A stretch of DNA of 64,000 nucleotides from Posidonia oceanica. Its lineage: Eukaryota; Streptophyta; Magnoliopsida; Alismatales; Posidoniaceae. The stretch covers positions 95,436,501 through 95,500,500 of the forward strand of contig JAZBRS010000020.1 of the NCBI GenBank assembly GCA_037176725.1, given 5' to 3'. The notes under the pieces were generated by a model. It saw only the letters and a list, made by a program, of their open reading frames with translations. It did not search any database and was not told where the DNA came from. Both the position numbers and the translations under genes were made by a program. Shown one piece after another: positions 47,671 through 59,533 of the stretch (its first letter is position 1; the number at the start of each line of letters is the position of its first letter).

Positions 47671-47740
47671 CGCCACACCTTCTTCTGAGCCAACTTCTAG
47701 AAATTCTCCAGCAAAAGCCTGTCAAAATGGGGTGTTTACA
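47671..47740 (-). repeat. 3' LTR of element D, first 70 bases
   Basis: On the element strand it starts TGTAAACACCCCATTTTGAC at 47740, next to a purine tract, and runs into the C insertion after 70 bases. Joined to 24996-27263 it gives one LTR. Confidence 0.85.
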
Positions 47741-48285
47741 GATGCCCCTCCTTGAGCGAGGTCAAACATAGCGAGATCGTGGCTCAGGGGTGACAAGACA
47801 CCCCCCTCGACACCGACAAGAGCACAAATTGCTATTGGCGTGAGTCGCTTATTCGACGGATGCACCGAAAGTCGTGACTTGTTGCTGTAATGCATCATGC
47901 AGATGCAGATGCGAATGCTGATGCGATGCGATGCATGCTAATGCAATTATCGAGCACGCAATGCTAAAGAAGTGCAGGATTGATGCAAAAGGATGCTATG
48001 AGAGGGTTGCGATGCAATGCGTGAATTTGGCGGTTAGTCCAAATTCGCACGAAAGGGACGCCGGACAAGAGTGATGGACTTGTCATCTAGGCAGTGAGGT
48101 CTACCAGCCTAGAGAGGGGAAAAGAGATAGCTTGTCCCTTCCTGAGGGTGCAAGCGAAGCAGCTAGGGCCGCGCAGAAAAAGGGGCAAAAATCTTTAAAA
48201 AACCACGAGAGGAGAGGGGCATCTTCTCCTGCCGAGAAAGTATGCGGGACTTCGTCTTCCTGGAACGAAGTCACGCGAAGGATGT
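47741..48285 (-). other. Polypurine tract and 3' untranslated region, element D
   Basis: The purine tract is at 47741-47754 (AGGGGCATC on the element strand). The conserved pre-LTR block follows to about 47875, then a short GATGC-rich tract (47895-47960) and single A-type units near 48080. No gene. Confidence 0.75.
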
Positions 48286-49080
48286 GATAAGCTTTCGGAC
48301 TTATCAACCAGAGGTGATGAGTTACAGATCATCAGCCGGGAGGATGGATGGTTTCGGAGCATCAGTCGGAAAGATAGATGGTTTCGGAGCATCAGCCGGA
48401 AGGTGATGGTTACTAGACATCAGCCGAAATGTGATAGTTACTGGATATCAGTCGAAAGGTGATAGTTACTAGATATCAGCCGAAAGGTGCAATTGCGGGT
48501 GATAGTTACTGGATATCAGCCAAAAGGATAGATGGTTTCGGAGCATCAGCCAGAAGGATAGATGGTTTCGGAGCATCAACCGGAAAGATAGATGGTTTCA
48601 GAGCGTCACTCGGAAGGATACATGGTTTCGAAGCATCAGCTAGAAGGATAGATGGTTTTAGAGCATCAATCGGGAAGATAGATGGTTTCGGAGCATCAGG
48701 CGGAAAGGATAGATGGTTTCGGAGCATCAGCCGGAAAGATGATAGTTACTGGATATCAGCTGAAAGGTGATAGTTACTGGATATCAGTCGAAAGGTGATA
48801 GTTACTGGATATTAGCCGAGAGGTGCAATTGCAGGTGACAGTTACTAGATATCGGCCGAAAGGATAGATGGTTTCGGAGCATCAGCCAAAAAGATAGGTG
48901 GTTTCAGAGCATCAGCTGGAAGGATAGATGGTTTCGGAGCATCAGCCAGGAGGATTGATTGCTTGTTGATGATAGAATATCGGACTTATTGGCCAGAGAT
49001 AGATGGTATCGAAGCATTAGCCGAAGGTTGATTGCAAATGCAGATGATAAGATGTTGGACTTATTAGCCAGAAGGATGGG
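48286..49080 (-). repeat. Hairpin array of element D, 28-30 bp units
   Basis: Two alternating unit types: GGATAGATGGTTTCGGAGCATCAGCCGGA (GATG...CATC arms) and GTGATAGTTACTGGATATCAGCCGAAAG (GATA...TATC arms). The arms differ in a matched way as in B, but the spacing inside is larger. The array starts with a B-type GATAAGCTTTCGGACTTATC at about 48287. Confidence 0.9.
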
Positions 49081-49151
49081 AACCCGTGACATTCAGGTAT
49101 ATCGACGGGGAAGGACAGGGAATGATACCATAGCGCAGCTAAAAAAAGATG

Positions 49152-49178
49152 CCCCTGGTATCAGGATGATACCAGGGG
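49152..49178 (-). other. Strong stem-loop, element D copy
   Basis: CCCCTGGTATCA at 49152-49163 pairs perfectly with TGATACCAGGGG at 49167-49178 across three bases. It is the most perfect of the four copies. Confidence 0.87.
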
Positions 49179-49559
49179 ACAGTCGAAGCATCCTTGGCAT
49201 CGAAAAGTGAAGGATATAGACAAAACTGACGCGTTTGTCAAACGAGTAGTTTGGGGTACCAGCCCAGCGAAGATCCGGCCGAGCGCGCTTGATGGCTTTA
49301 CTTGATTTGGAGGCGTGGGTCTGCAGAGATTCTGGCATCTAAATTGATTGTGGAGGACTTTCCTGCGTCATTTTGGCAGCAAGTCTGGCTAGGGGCCTTA
49401 AGGCATGATTGGCAAGGATATACATGCATTGAGCAGTCTTGAAACGCCAGTAGATATCACAAAATATCTTTGTATTGATAGAACTCTGGTTACATGCCTG
49501 TGGCAGGCGAAAAGATACATCATTACTCAGAAAGAAACCAAAATAGCAGCTGCACAAGT

Positions 49560-50770
49560 GCCCTAGCTGATCCGGGCCTTCTTCGATTTCCTAGAGTCAG
49601 GGAACAGGGGGCTACCAGGCGGGATCTCGCTAATAGGCCAGAGTCCCTGCACTTTCGTCACGTACTCTGGAGTGCATCCCGAGCCTTTTGTGGCTGCGAT
49701 GTCCGTCGATCGCACTCCAGGCTGCATTAGGTTGGCCAGCTTTGTTGTGGCAGCAAATGAACTGAGGGGATATGTCTAGAGAAGCCTGGGCGTTGTACTG
49801 TCAATGAAAGCGCCCTGCCGAAAGCCGAACTGCTGCATGACCCGGATAGGGTGGTATTCCACACCCCCGGTGAATCCTGGCAGCACGATCAGTCGCATAT
49901 CGTGAATGCCAAAGAAGACTGTGAATGGCTCAGCCGCGGATGGGATGATACACCAAGTTACTGCATCATCCATCAGCTTTGATAGCTTCTCGTATTCCTC
50001 CTGGACACTCTTGATTGTCTTGGCATGGCCGCTGTTGTAGTATGCTTCAAAAGCATATGCCTGTGGGTGCAGAATGTCCATCTCTAAGTGTGCGGCTAGT
50101 CAGATCTGTATAAGTACTCCACAGCCGTGGAAATGGCAGCAGCGGCGTGAGATGCGGTCCAGTCCGCGGTACGTCTTTGCCAGGACAACTGGTGCCAGGT
50201 CCATCTGCTGGGTCACCACAGCAAGTGCTATTTTAGCAATCTCAATGGCCACTGTCATCCGACCATGAGTGAAGATCAGGTCGCCTTGAAAGTGGGTGAC
50301 AAATCCCCAGAGCCACAGCTCGTCTCTGAGTTTAGCACGTTTATCCAGAGTCTCATCAAAGTATGCTAGACGAAGCATGGGTGTGGGCCTGCTGGTGCAG
50401 ACCAGCCTTGGGTAGAGAGCCCAGACAGTTGGCTCAGGACTGCAATGTATCTGTCATGCCTCACGAAGATAAGAGGTCCCATGATCTTGGAGAAGCCGCA
50501 GATCCAGCGTACTTCCTCTAATGTGGGCGTCAGTTCCGTTCTGCCAAAGCGGAAGACGTGGTGCGCCGGTTTCCAGAACCTTGCAGTGGTGCACAGAAGG
50601 TGTCAGCTCACTTCAACATCAGTGGCCTTCAAAAGTTTGGTTGGAATGCCCCATAGGTACAACTTTTCACAGTCATCTTTGGTGAGCTTGCCGATCCATT
50701 CTCGTAAGATATCGGAGCAATGCACCGGGGTCACTAGAGTAGGAAAACCCATTGCACAGAAGGGGGAAAG
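49560..50770 (-). pseudogene. Extra 3' ORF of element D, plant-mobile-domain-like, broken
   Basis: Best pieces: 50378-50100 (MLRLAYFDETLDKRAKL, DELWLWGFVTHFQGDLIFTH, QQMDLAPVVLAKTYRGL, HFHGCGVLIQI) and 50081-49776 (MDILHPQAYAFEAYYNSGHA, then TIKSVQEEYEKLSKL, LIVLPGFTGGVEYHPIRV). Upstream parts near 50450-50760 are in other frames. Together with B and C, this lets the protein be followed for about 400 residues. Confidence 0.62.
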
Positions 50771-52247
50771 CAGACAGCTGTTGCAGAATCTTCAAGTCCC
50801 TGTTACCAAGGCCGTAGATCATCAGTTTTCATACAGGCATATAATCATTGACTGATAAGGAAGCAGATTCCGAAGCTAATAAAGCAGTTCAACTATGTTC
50901 AGCAGTTAGCATTCACAACACAGAGACTTAAGCATATTCAAACAAGGGGATTTCTGTCTGCACAGGCAAGGGCTGGTAGGAGCTCTGGACCAGCGTAGCT
51001 CGGAGGGGGTCAACCTGTGCTTAGTAGGAGTACTGTCTCAGTGCTGAGGCAACTTTTGCAGAGCAAAATGATAAAAGGAAAAGGATGATTGATGATGCAG
51101 ACATGCATGATTTATGCTTGATATGTAGTACCCTCAGCATACAGAGTGCTTTAGCGCTTGCTGAAGAGGAAGAGAGTAGTCACTGACTCACTGGACTCTA
51201 CTCAAACTCCTAGCTTATTGGTGGCACTCTGGGAGAGGGTGTTGGTGGTGTTTGGTGGTGGTGTGGAGAGGACAGGCTCCATGCCAAACTCTCAAGGACT
51301 TACACCTACTCTTTTCTTTCTCTCTCTTTTGTTTGCTCCCACATAGGTGTGTAGGATTCTCCCTATCCCTGGCTTGGAGATGATGGGTTCCTGGTTTGAG
51401 GCTGGGGAGCTGCTACTGGACAAAGGTAGTTAGGTCCCAAGGGTTCCGTAGATTGCTCAGGTTTAAGCTTTGATTCCTCTCTAAGGTCAGTAAAAGGCGC
51501 GGGATCACGCTACTTGCCTTTATTTCTAGGACTGACTTTTGTTTCCCTTTTTTCTTTTCTTTTTCTCTTTCTCTTTTTTTTCCCTTTTTTTTGTTTGTCT
51601 CTTTTTTTTCCTTTCTTTCTTTTTTGGCTCGCAGGTTTCTGCTATCCTTGACCTAGAGGCAATGGGTGCCTGGTTTTTGAGACATTGGGGGCTAGGCCTT
51701 GCAGGGCTTGGATTCCTACGTGTGAATTTTTTATTTTCTCCAAGCCGAGTTGGAGGGACAGTGTTGCACTACACACCTCTATTTCTAGGGTCGGCTTCTG
51801 TCTTCACCTTCTATTCTTTTTCTTTTGCGCCCACGCTTAGACATGTATTCTTTTCTGGCTCACACTCTCGGTTACACCCTAGCATTTTTCCTCCCTCTAG
51901 AGGTGTAAGTCCTTGGGGGTTTGGGCATTTCGCCTATGCTCACTGAGTGGTAGCTCCCTCACTAGCTAGGACATCAAAGTAGTGTCAAGTGAGGTAGGGT
52001 AGACTCCTTCCAGAGCAAGCAAGTACTTCCGATTTTCATCACCTGGTCGATGGTATGCATGATTGATTGATGATGATGATGATTTTTTTGATTTTTGAAG
52101 AAGATATGCTTGAAAAGGAAGAAATGCGCGAAGATGTACAGTGGTGAAAATGCAAGAGATTGAACAAGAGGATGTATGAAGATGTACAAGGAGTGAGAAT
52201 GCAAGAGATAGGACAGGAAGGGGGTCTGCAAAGTGGGTTGCCCCTAG
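50771..52247 (-). other. Spacer between integrase and extra ORF, element D
   Basis: Non-coding, homologous to the B and C spacers. It holds a T/C-rich run at 51535-51635 (A/G-rich on the element strand) and a GAT microsatellite at about 52064-52082. Confidence 0.62.
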
Positions 52248-53411
52248 TCACTGATAATACTTCTTGAGGTAGCACGAGTTGACCGGCTCTGACTGTTCAA
52301 CCTGGTCCATGTCCTCAAGAATTGCTGCACCACTCGAGAATGCCTGCTTAACCACAAAGGGGCCACGCCAGTTTGGTCGGAATTTGCCTCGACCGTCTGG
52401 TAGGTGAATGGCACGCAGAACAAGGTCTCCTATCTGGAAGCTTCTGGGCTGAACCTTCTTCAAGTATGCTCTGGCCATCCTCTTCTGATAACAATGAGCA
52501 TTGTGCATAGCTTGCAGCCTGTGCTCATCAATCAGGTTCAGCTGAACGTAGCGGTCTTCGACCCACTCTGCCTCCTCCAGCTCAGCTTCTCGTAGGATCC
52601 GCAGTAAGGGGATCTCTACTTCGACAGGCAGCACCGCCTCAATGCCGTACACAAGAGAGTACGGGGTGGCTCCTGTTGAGGTCCGAACTGATGTCCTGTA
52701 CACCAAGAGTGCGTACGGAAGCTTGTCATGCCAGTCCTTGTGAGTTTCTGCCATCTTCTTCATGATTTTGACAATGTTCTTGTTGGCAGATTCCACTACT
52801 CTGTTCATTTGTGGCTGATAGGGTGAGGACCTATGATGCTTGATGTTGAGGCTCTGTAGGTACTCAGTCTTCTTGGCAATAAAGTTCAAGCCATTGTCAG
52901 AGATGATGGAATGTGGGACCCTATACCGGGCGACGATGTTGTTTCTGATGAATTTCTCTATCGCCGCGGCAGTGACTGTTTTGTAGGAGGCAGCTTCCAC
53001 CCACTTAGTAAAGTAGTCGATCGCTACCAGAATGTAGCGATGACCGTTTGAAGCAGCAGGATGTATAGTGCTGATGACATCGATCCCCTAGGTGGAGAAA
53101 GGCCATGGCGATGACATGTTGTGCAGATGTTATGGGGGAGCCTTGATAAAGTTACCATGGATCTGGCAGTTGTGGCATTTACGCACGAACCGACAGCAGT
53201 CCGCCTCCATGGTTAGCCAGAAATAGCCTTGGAGCATAATCTTCTTGGCCAAGAGGACGCCATTCATATGTGAGCCGCAGGCCCCTGTATGCACTTGAAG
53301 CATCAGCGTGTCAGCCTCTGACTTGTTCAGGCAGCGTAGGAGCATCTGGTTGTATGATCTTCTGTATAATTGCCCTGCTCCTAACACATACTTCGATGCT
53401 AGACAGGCCAA
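52248..53411 (-). pseudogene. int: Integrase of element D, core open, broken upstream
   Basis: The zinc part is in 53411-53130 (VHTGACGSHMNG, CRFVRKCHNCQIHG). After two stops (near 53127 and 53090) comes an open frame of 250 codons, 53000-52248: KTVTAAAIEKFIRNN, IISDNGLNFIAKK (Asp), MNRVVESANKNIVKI (Glu), STGATPYSLVYGIEAVLPVE, and the C-terminal RPNWRGPFVVKQAFSSGAA. There is no chromodomain. It is the best integrase in the window. Confidence 0.9.
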
Positions 53412-54024
53412 AGTTCTTTTATCTACTGCTAAGGTGCCAGGCAGGGGGCTGCCAGATTCCAGGAAAGCCTTGATGTCATGGTACCATGGCTGTCTTCTGT
53501 TGGATTAGCCTCCTCTATACTCATGCAATACGCAGGCTGCTCTATGCGGGTAACTGATACATCCACCGCACAATCTTCAGGTATGCTGAGCCAGGACGCT
53601 AGGGTTGCTAGCGCATCTGCATATGCGTTCTTTGCTCTGTTCATGTACGTGAAGCAGATGCTCTCAAATTCTTATATCAGCTTCAGCAGGTGTTCGTGAT
53701 ATGACAGAAGTTTTGGATCCTTTGTTCTCCAGTCGCCATTCACTTGAGAAATCACTAGCATGGCATCACCGTGCACATGTAGTTTCTGCACCTTATGCTC
53801 AAGGGCGATCTTCAGTCCTAGGATGCACGCTTCATATCTATTTCATTGTTGGTGCATTTGAAAGTCAGCTTCCTCGCAAAAGGGATCATCTGCCCCTGTG
53901 GCGTTGTTAGCACAGCGCCTACGCCTCGGCCCTTTTTGTTGATGGCGCCATCGAAGTATAGCTGCCACTGCTCTTGGTCCTCAGGGTCTTTTTCCATCGC
54001 AAAAAGGATATCCTCGTCCGGAAA
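53412..54024 (-). pseudogene. Second (archaeal-type) RNase H of element D, broken
   Basis: QWQLYFDGAINKKGRGVGA, TNNE, HGDAMLVISQVNG and NAYADALATLASWLSI are present. All four acidic residues can be found, unlike in B. There are frameshifts near 53840 and 53500. Confidence 0.8.
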
Positions 54025-54393
54025 CTACGTCTGGAGAGGCTGATATTCAAGCAGAGGAAAGTTAGCAAGATGGTCTGCCACGGCTTGGCCCTTCATGGAT
54101 TTCTGTGTGACGAATGTGATGTCGTAATGAGACAGTAACACCTGCCACTTAACACATCTGCCCACCATAGCCGACTTCTGGAAGAGGAACTTGATGGGGT
54201 CATGCCAGAATAAGAGCTGAACTAGGTATGCCATCATATAAACCCTTAGCTTCTGTGCAGCCCAGACAAGAGATAAGCAAGTCTTCTCTATTGTGCTATA
54301 CCTGGCTTCACATTCATTGAACTTCTTGCTCAGGTAATAAATGGCGCGCTCCTTCCTACCCGATTCATCATGTTGGCCCAAGACAGCACCCAT
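54025..54393 (-). pseudogene. RNase H domain of element D
   Basis: Open for 122 codons: MGAVLGQHDESGRKERAIYYLSK, EARYSTIEKTCLSLVWA, VTQKSMKGQAVADHLANFPL. TAG at 54400-54402 just upstream replaces the CAG kept in B at 20420-20422. Confidence 0.87.
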
Positions 54394-55446
54394 GGAATGC
54401 TACGTGGTAGAAAGGTAAAGAAGCAGAGGTCTCCTCGACATAGGATGAACTAAGACAGGAGGCTTGATCAGTAGTTACTTGATTTTGTCAAATGCAGCCT
54501 GGCACTCCTCGCTCCAGTCGATCTGTGCATTCTTCTTCAGGAGCTTGAACAATAGTTCGCAGATGGGCGTAAGTTGTGCAATGAACCGGCTGATATACTG
54601 TAAACGCCCTAGCATGCCTCAGACCTTCTTTTTAGTCCTGGGGGGTAGCATCTCCACGATGGCTTTTGCCTTACTCGGGTCCACCTCAATCCTCCTCTAG
54701 CTGACAATGTATCCCAGGAGTTTTCCGGATGACACCCCAAATACGCATTTATTGGGGTTAAGCCGCAGCTTGTACTTTCTTAAGCGATTAAAGAGCTTTT
54801 TCAGACAGGCGAGGTGATCCTCAGGCTCTTTAGTCTTGGCAATCATATCGTCCACGTAAACCTCAACTTGTTGGTGCATGAGGTCATGGAAAAGTGCAGT
54901 CATCGCCCTTTGATAGGTTGCGCCAGCGTTCTTGAGCCCAAACGGCATAACTTGGTAGTAGAAGACTCCCCAGAGGGTGATGAATGATGTCTTCTTCATG
55001 TCTTCTTCTGCCATTTTGATTTGATTATAGCCGGAGAAGCCATCCATAAAGGATAGCATCTTGTGGCCTGCAGTGTTGTCGACTAGGACGTCAATGTGAG
55101 GCAATGGGAAATCATCCTTGGGACTCGCCTTGTTCAGATCCCTATAGTCGATGCACATGCGGACTCGGTCATCTTTCTTGGGCACTGGCACAACATTCGC
55201 AAGCCATTCGGGGTAAAGGACGACCTTCAGAAAATTGACATTGTACTGCTTCATTATCTCCTCTTTGATCATAAGCAGCCACTGCGGTCGCCATCTTCTT
55301 AGCTTCTGCTTTACTGGCTTGGCGTCTGGATTCAAGGGCAGGTTGTGCACCACTATTTCGACATCGAGGCCGACCATGTCTTCATAGCTCCAGGCGAAGA
55401 CATCTGCATACTCCTTCAGGAATGCAATGAAATTTGCTCTGGCCTA
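54394..55446 (-). pseudogene. Reverse transcriptase of element D, palm intact, stops around it
   Basis: RT copies the RNA into cDNA. The open frame 55377-54697 has 226 codons: LDVEIVVHNLPLNPDAKPVKQ, RMCIDYRDLNKASPKDDFPLP, MDGFSGYNQIKM, MPFGLKNAGATYQRAM, VEVYVDDMIAKT (YVDD at 54847-54858), LRLNPNKCVFGV and LLGYIVS. It ends at TAG 54697-54699. Upstream the frame continues through EYADVFAWSYEDM to TAG 55444-55446, where B has CAG (20785-20787). Downstream, the thumb/connection part has TGA near 54622 and other stops. All fingers and palm motifs look normal. Confidence 0.92.
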
Positions 55447-56706
55447 GGGCGAGAGTTGGGCGCTGATACGGACGTCTCTGGCTTCCTCGGTTGTGCCGAT
55501 GTTGACAACCTCCGTCTCCTCTTTGACATGGAGGTTGGGGCCTTCTGGATCGTCGTCATAGGGCCAGAATTCAGGCGATGGTTCATCATTCTCAACTTCG
55601 CCTGTATCATCCTCCTCTCCGTATGCAATGAGTTCTGAGAGGATCTCCTTCTCAAAGGTGGGGTCTGTTATATCGAAGGAGTGTATATGTTCCGCTTCTT
55701 GGCCCTAGTGACGCTTCAGGATGGTCACGCTTACTCAAGTGTTTCTGTATCCTCAGTGCGCGACCTCTGTCCCAGCAACTTCCTTTGCCTGCTCTGCTGA
55801 CTCTGCTGAATCTACCATTGACTCTACTGCAGACTCTGCTATTGCTTGTACTACTGATGTTTCTTCCTTCGCATTTTCTGTTGCACTTGCGGAGGGTATA
55901 TCAGACCGGTGGCTGATTAGGGTACTGCCGCTTGCTACACTGCCTGAGTGGGGCATGTGCTGCACCAACCACCTAGACCTGCCTTGTGGTTGCAGAGTGA
56001 TTAGCTCATTCGGTCTAGTGGGGGTCACTATTGCTGAATCTTCTTCTATGACCATGATAGAGGCATGGTCCTTCTACAGGGAGGGATCCGTAGCTACGGC
56101 TTTCTCTTTCCTTACCGCTTGGTACTCTGCATGGTCCTCTACCAGTGACATGAGTTGTTCCTAGAACAGTAACTCTAAGTCTCCCATCCACGAGTCAACC
56201 TGGGCCTCTGCTGCCGCTCCTTCCTCCTCATCTGAGGGTGAGTCGACGTAGTAGGTGCCGATTGCTGCTGGTTCTGGCCTGGCTGCTAGATGTACCACTG
56301 CTTTGGGTGCTTGCTCTGGCTGGCCTGCAGGCACGACTGATTGCGGTGGCCTTGTGATCAGAGATCCAAACAGATTGGTCAGTAGTGCCGTTGATGGGTG
56401 TGTTGCCAAAGTCACCGCTGCAGTTGGAGGAGAGGCAAAGCTGCTCTTCTAGGGGATCGATGACTGGGAGGTTGTGCTGCTTGATAGGGCCTTTGTACCT
56501 GGTGGTGATGGTGACTGTGCGGCCTTTGACGCCATGGGGGCCTGCCACGAGGCTTGATGTCTTGAGGCAGGAGGATGTGTGACTGACTGAGCCACCGACG
56601 TTGCTTGTGACGCGGCTACTGAAGCGGGCTGAGTCGTGCTACTGGCTGAACTGAGTGATTGACCAACCAGAGAGGGTGACAGCTGTACTGACGCGACTCG
56701 CTAATT
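55447..56706 (-). pseudogene. Polyprotein linker before RT, element D, cut by element F
   Basis: Pieces are 55655-55416, 56055-55753 (PTRPNELITLQPQGRSRWLVQHMPH), 56415-56161 and 56548-56228, rich in S, T, P, A. It aligns with B and C up to 56706, after which an LTR begins. The C-type heptad run is absent here. Confidence 0.6.
56702..56706. repeat. Candidate left target-site copy of element F (CTAAT)
   Basis: The D linker continues up to here by comparison with B and C, and TG of the LTR starts at 56707. The right copy is outside the window. Confidence 0.4.
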
Positions 56707-56939
56707 GTGCAGGCAGACTTTAGTTAGAATGAAAGATCATTCAACCAGGAAGACCTGGACAGTTAGATCGTGGAAATCCAACGGTTCGATCAAAAGTTAT
56801 TCAGGTTTCAAGTCAGGAGGCTCAAGGGCCAGAAAAGGTGGGGGCCTAAGTGTAAATAATCCCTAAGGGTGTGCAACATAGTGCAAATGTATGCAATAAT
56901 GCTAATGCAGTGATGCAGGACTGAATGCAATTTTGCAAA

Positions 56940-58030
56940 ACTATAAGGCTTTTCAAATAGGGCAATGTGGTTTAAAAAATGCAATTTAAGTGATGCATGC
57001 ATATGCAAAGAACTTAAATGCAATAAACACAAGTTGCAGGACTTTATTGCAATGTAAGAAAATTTATTATCACATTTAAATCACAGTTATAGGAAAACTG
57101 GACCTAAATGCAATAATGAGAAACTACAGAACTTTATTACAATGTAATAATGCTTAAAATTGCTTTTTAAATCACTATTATAAGAAAACTGGACCTAAAT
57201 GCAATAATTGAAACTTGTTGGACTTTATTGCAATGTAATAAGGTTTAAAATCCGCATTTAAATCAAATTTGGAACCAGATTGGACCTAAATGCAAATATT
57301 AAAACCCTGTGGGCTTTATTACAATGCAATAAGGTTAAAAAATCACATTTAAATCAAGTTTACAACTAAACATGACCTAAATGCAATTTTTAAAAGCTAC
57401 AGGGGTTTTCTGCAATGCAATATAGTTTGAAACATGCTTTAAATGAAATGAATGAATGAATTGAGGACCTAAATGCAATAAAAATAAGTCTTTGGGTTTT
57501 TTAACAATGCAATAAGGTTTTAAAACTCAGATTAAATGAAATTTGAATGAACTGAGGACCAATATGCAAATGCAATAAAAGGCAGGGTCTAAAATGCAAT
57601 GTAGTATGGTAAAAATGCTATTTAAATGATTTGAATCAACTGCAGATGGACTAAAGTGCAAATAAAATAAATAACAGGACTAAACTGCAATGTAATAAGA
57701 AAACTTGTGATTTAAATGATTTTTAACAACTGAAGGAGGACTGATATGTAAATAAAATAAATAATAGGAGTTAAGAGTAATGTAATAAGATAAAAACATG
57801 CATTTAAATGATATTAATCAACTGCAGGACTTGAATGTAAATAAAGTAAATTGCTGGACTAAAACTAAAAGACATTAAAGTATTTTGAACTGCAGAAGGA
57901 CTGGAATGCAATAAAAGTAAATAACATAAATTAAATGCAATGTAATAAAGTTTAAAACAGAAATTAAATAAAACCTAAACTACAGCAGGACCCGAATGCA
58001 AATAAATAAAACTAATAGACCTAAATGCAA
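56940..58030 (-). repeat. Degenerate 91-bp tandem repeat in the F LTR, about 11 units
   Basis: GGACCTAAATGCAATA recurs at about 57101, 57192, 57283, 57374, 57466, 57557 and 57648, that is every 91 bases, then more loosely to about 57980. Each unit also has a TTGCAATGTAATAAGG-like part and ATTTAAAT. It is AT-rich and lies in the 3' part of the LTR (R/U5 side). Confidence 0.88.
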
Positions 58031-59514
58031 TGCAATGCAAAACCTAATAAGCTAAGCAAAAATAAAACCTAAAGCTAACTATTGGGATTAAAATAAGGAG
58101 GAGGAATAGTGCTGGTGGCTCGTCGGGGAAGAAGGCTTGGTGCAGGCACGGGTGGAGGTCGGCGAGGCACGGGCGATGCTAGGGGGGTCCGGCGAGGGGC
58201 AGCAGAGGTCCCAGAGGGGTCGGCGGAGCATGACAGCAGCTGGAGCGGTCTGGCGGAGCGGACGAAGGTCTGTAGAGCTTGCAGAAGGCGGTCCGGCTGC
58301 TGGAGACGATGGCAGAGCTCGGTGACGCAGCGATTGGACTGCGGGAGCTATGGTGGTGCTCCGGCGACGGTCCGCAGAGCTGGAGCGGGCCGGAGACGCA
58401 GCGGCGCAGCAGGGGCTCGCCGAAGAAGAAAACTGTAGCAACGGAGCTGGAATGGTGCGATGGCGGCCCAAACCTATTTCTAAGGGGCTCGGAAGCAAAA
58501 GGCGATCTAAACTAGGCTAAAGGTAAGGTTATTTACCTGTTTACGCTGCTAGATCGTCCCCCCGACCCCAGTGGGTTGAACAGCTACCGGCGGAGGTGGT
58601 GACGCTGCTGCTGGTGTCCTCGGTAGCAGGCGAAGCTCTAGTGCAGTTGCTGGAGGCGGTCCGCAGCTCGGGAACCGGTCAGGCACGAGCTACGCGCCAC
58701 GAAGAGACAAGCAGCATTTGTGGGTGGTCTGCTGTAGTGCCGAGGTCACCGGAGTGGATGTGGCTCTCTGGGAGGTTGGTGAGGGTCCCTTTGGGTTGGT
58801 GGAAGCTCGATGAAGGTGAAGGAGTTGCTGGATTAGGGTGGCGAGGCTTCTAGAGGGAGGTGGAGATTTTGGAGGTTTTGGGCTGAGATGGATCGGAACT
58901 GTTTGTGGTGGATGATGAAGTGTGCAGGAGGAGGTTTTGGGCTAGGGTGACGGACAGCCTGAGGTGCTGGTTGCTCAGGGAGTAGGGTGGAGGAGTTTGG
59001 GAGGTAGGTGATGGCTGTGTGCTGGGAATTATCAGGTGGGAGGGTGGTCTGTGCGTGTGTGAAGGGAGCTAAGTGTTTGGGATGGTTTCTGGGTTGCTGG
59101 CTGGGTGGTGAAGTGGGGAATGGGATGCTGGGTGCTGGTGCGGATTTGAGGAGTGGATTGCAGGTGTTTGGAAGCTGTTAGGTGGCTGGGTTGCTGGGAA
59201 GGAAGTTTGGAAATTTTTGAGGAAGGAGAAGAAGGAAATGGGTCAGCTCTGGTTTTCTCTCAATTGCCGGTTCTGGAAAGGTGGAAGAAGAAGGCGAAGC
59301 TGCTGGTTTTTTATCTGGAGGGGGCACTCGAGCAAGGAATTTGAAATACGGGTGGTGGCAGTGACTAGAAGGAGCGGGCTTGTGAGAGGAAGCTTCGCCG
59401 ACGAGACGCGCGACAAGCCTGGGAGTAACTGCCGCAAAAGGGGTGTCAGCGAAGGACGGGCGGGCTTGTGAGAGGCTGTGAGTGCAGGGTGGCAGGCGAG
59501 GGTGAGTTGACGGT

Positions 59515-59533
59515 GGGGGGGGGGGGGGGGGGG
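59515..59533. repeat. G19 homopolymer
   Basis: Nineteen G in a row within the F LTR. The true length is uncertain because sequencing of such runs is error-prone. Confidence 0.9.

Larger units (their letters stand above)
47741..56706 (-). mobile_element. Element D: Tat-type element with RT, RNases H and integrase; 5' part beyond window
   Basis: On the minus strand: linker, RT with YVDD, RNase H, second RNase H, integrase, extra ORF, hairpin array, purine tract (47741), then the split 3' LTR. It stops at 56706 in the pre-RT linker, exactly where a foreign LTR ends. Gag, protease, PBS and 5' LTR should therefore lie right of element F. It is the only element here that keeps the RT palm, but at least five stops interrupt pol. 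Confidence 0.87.
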
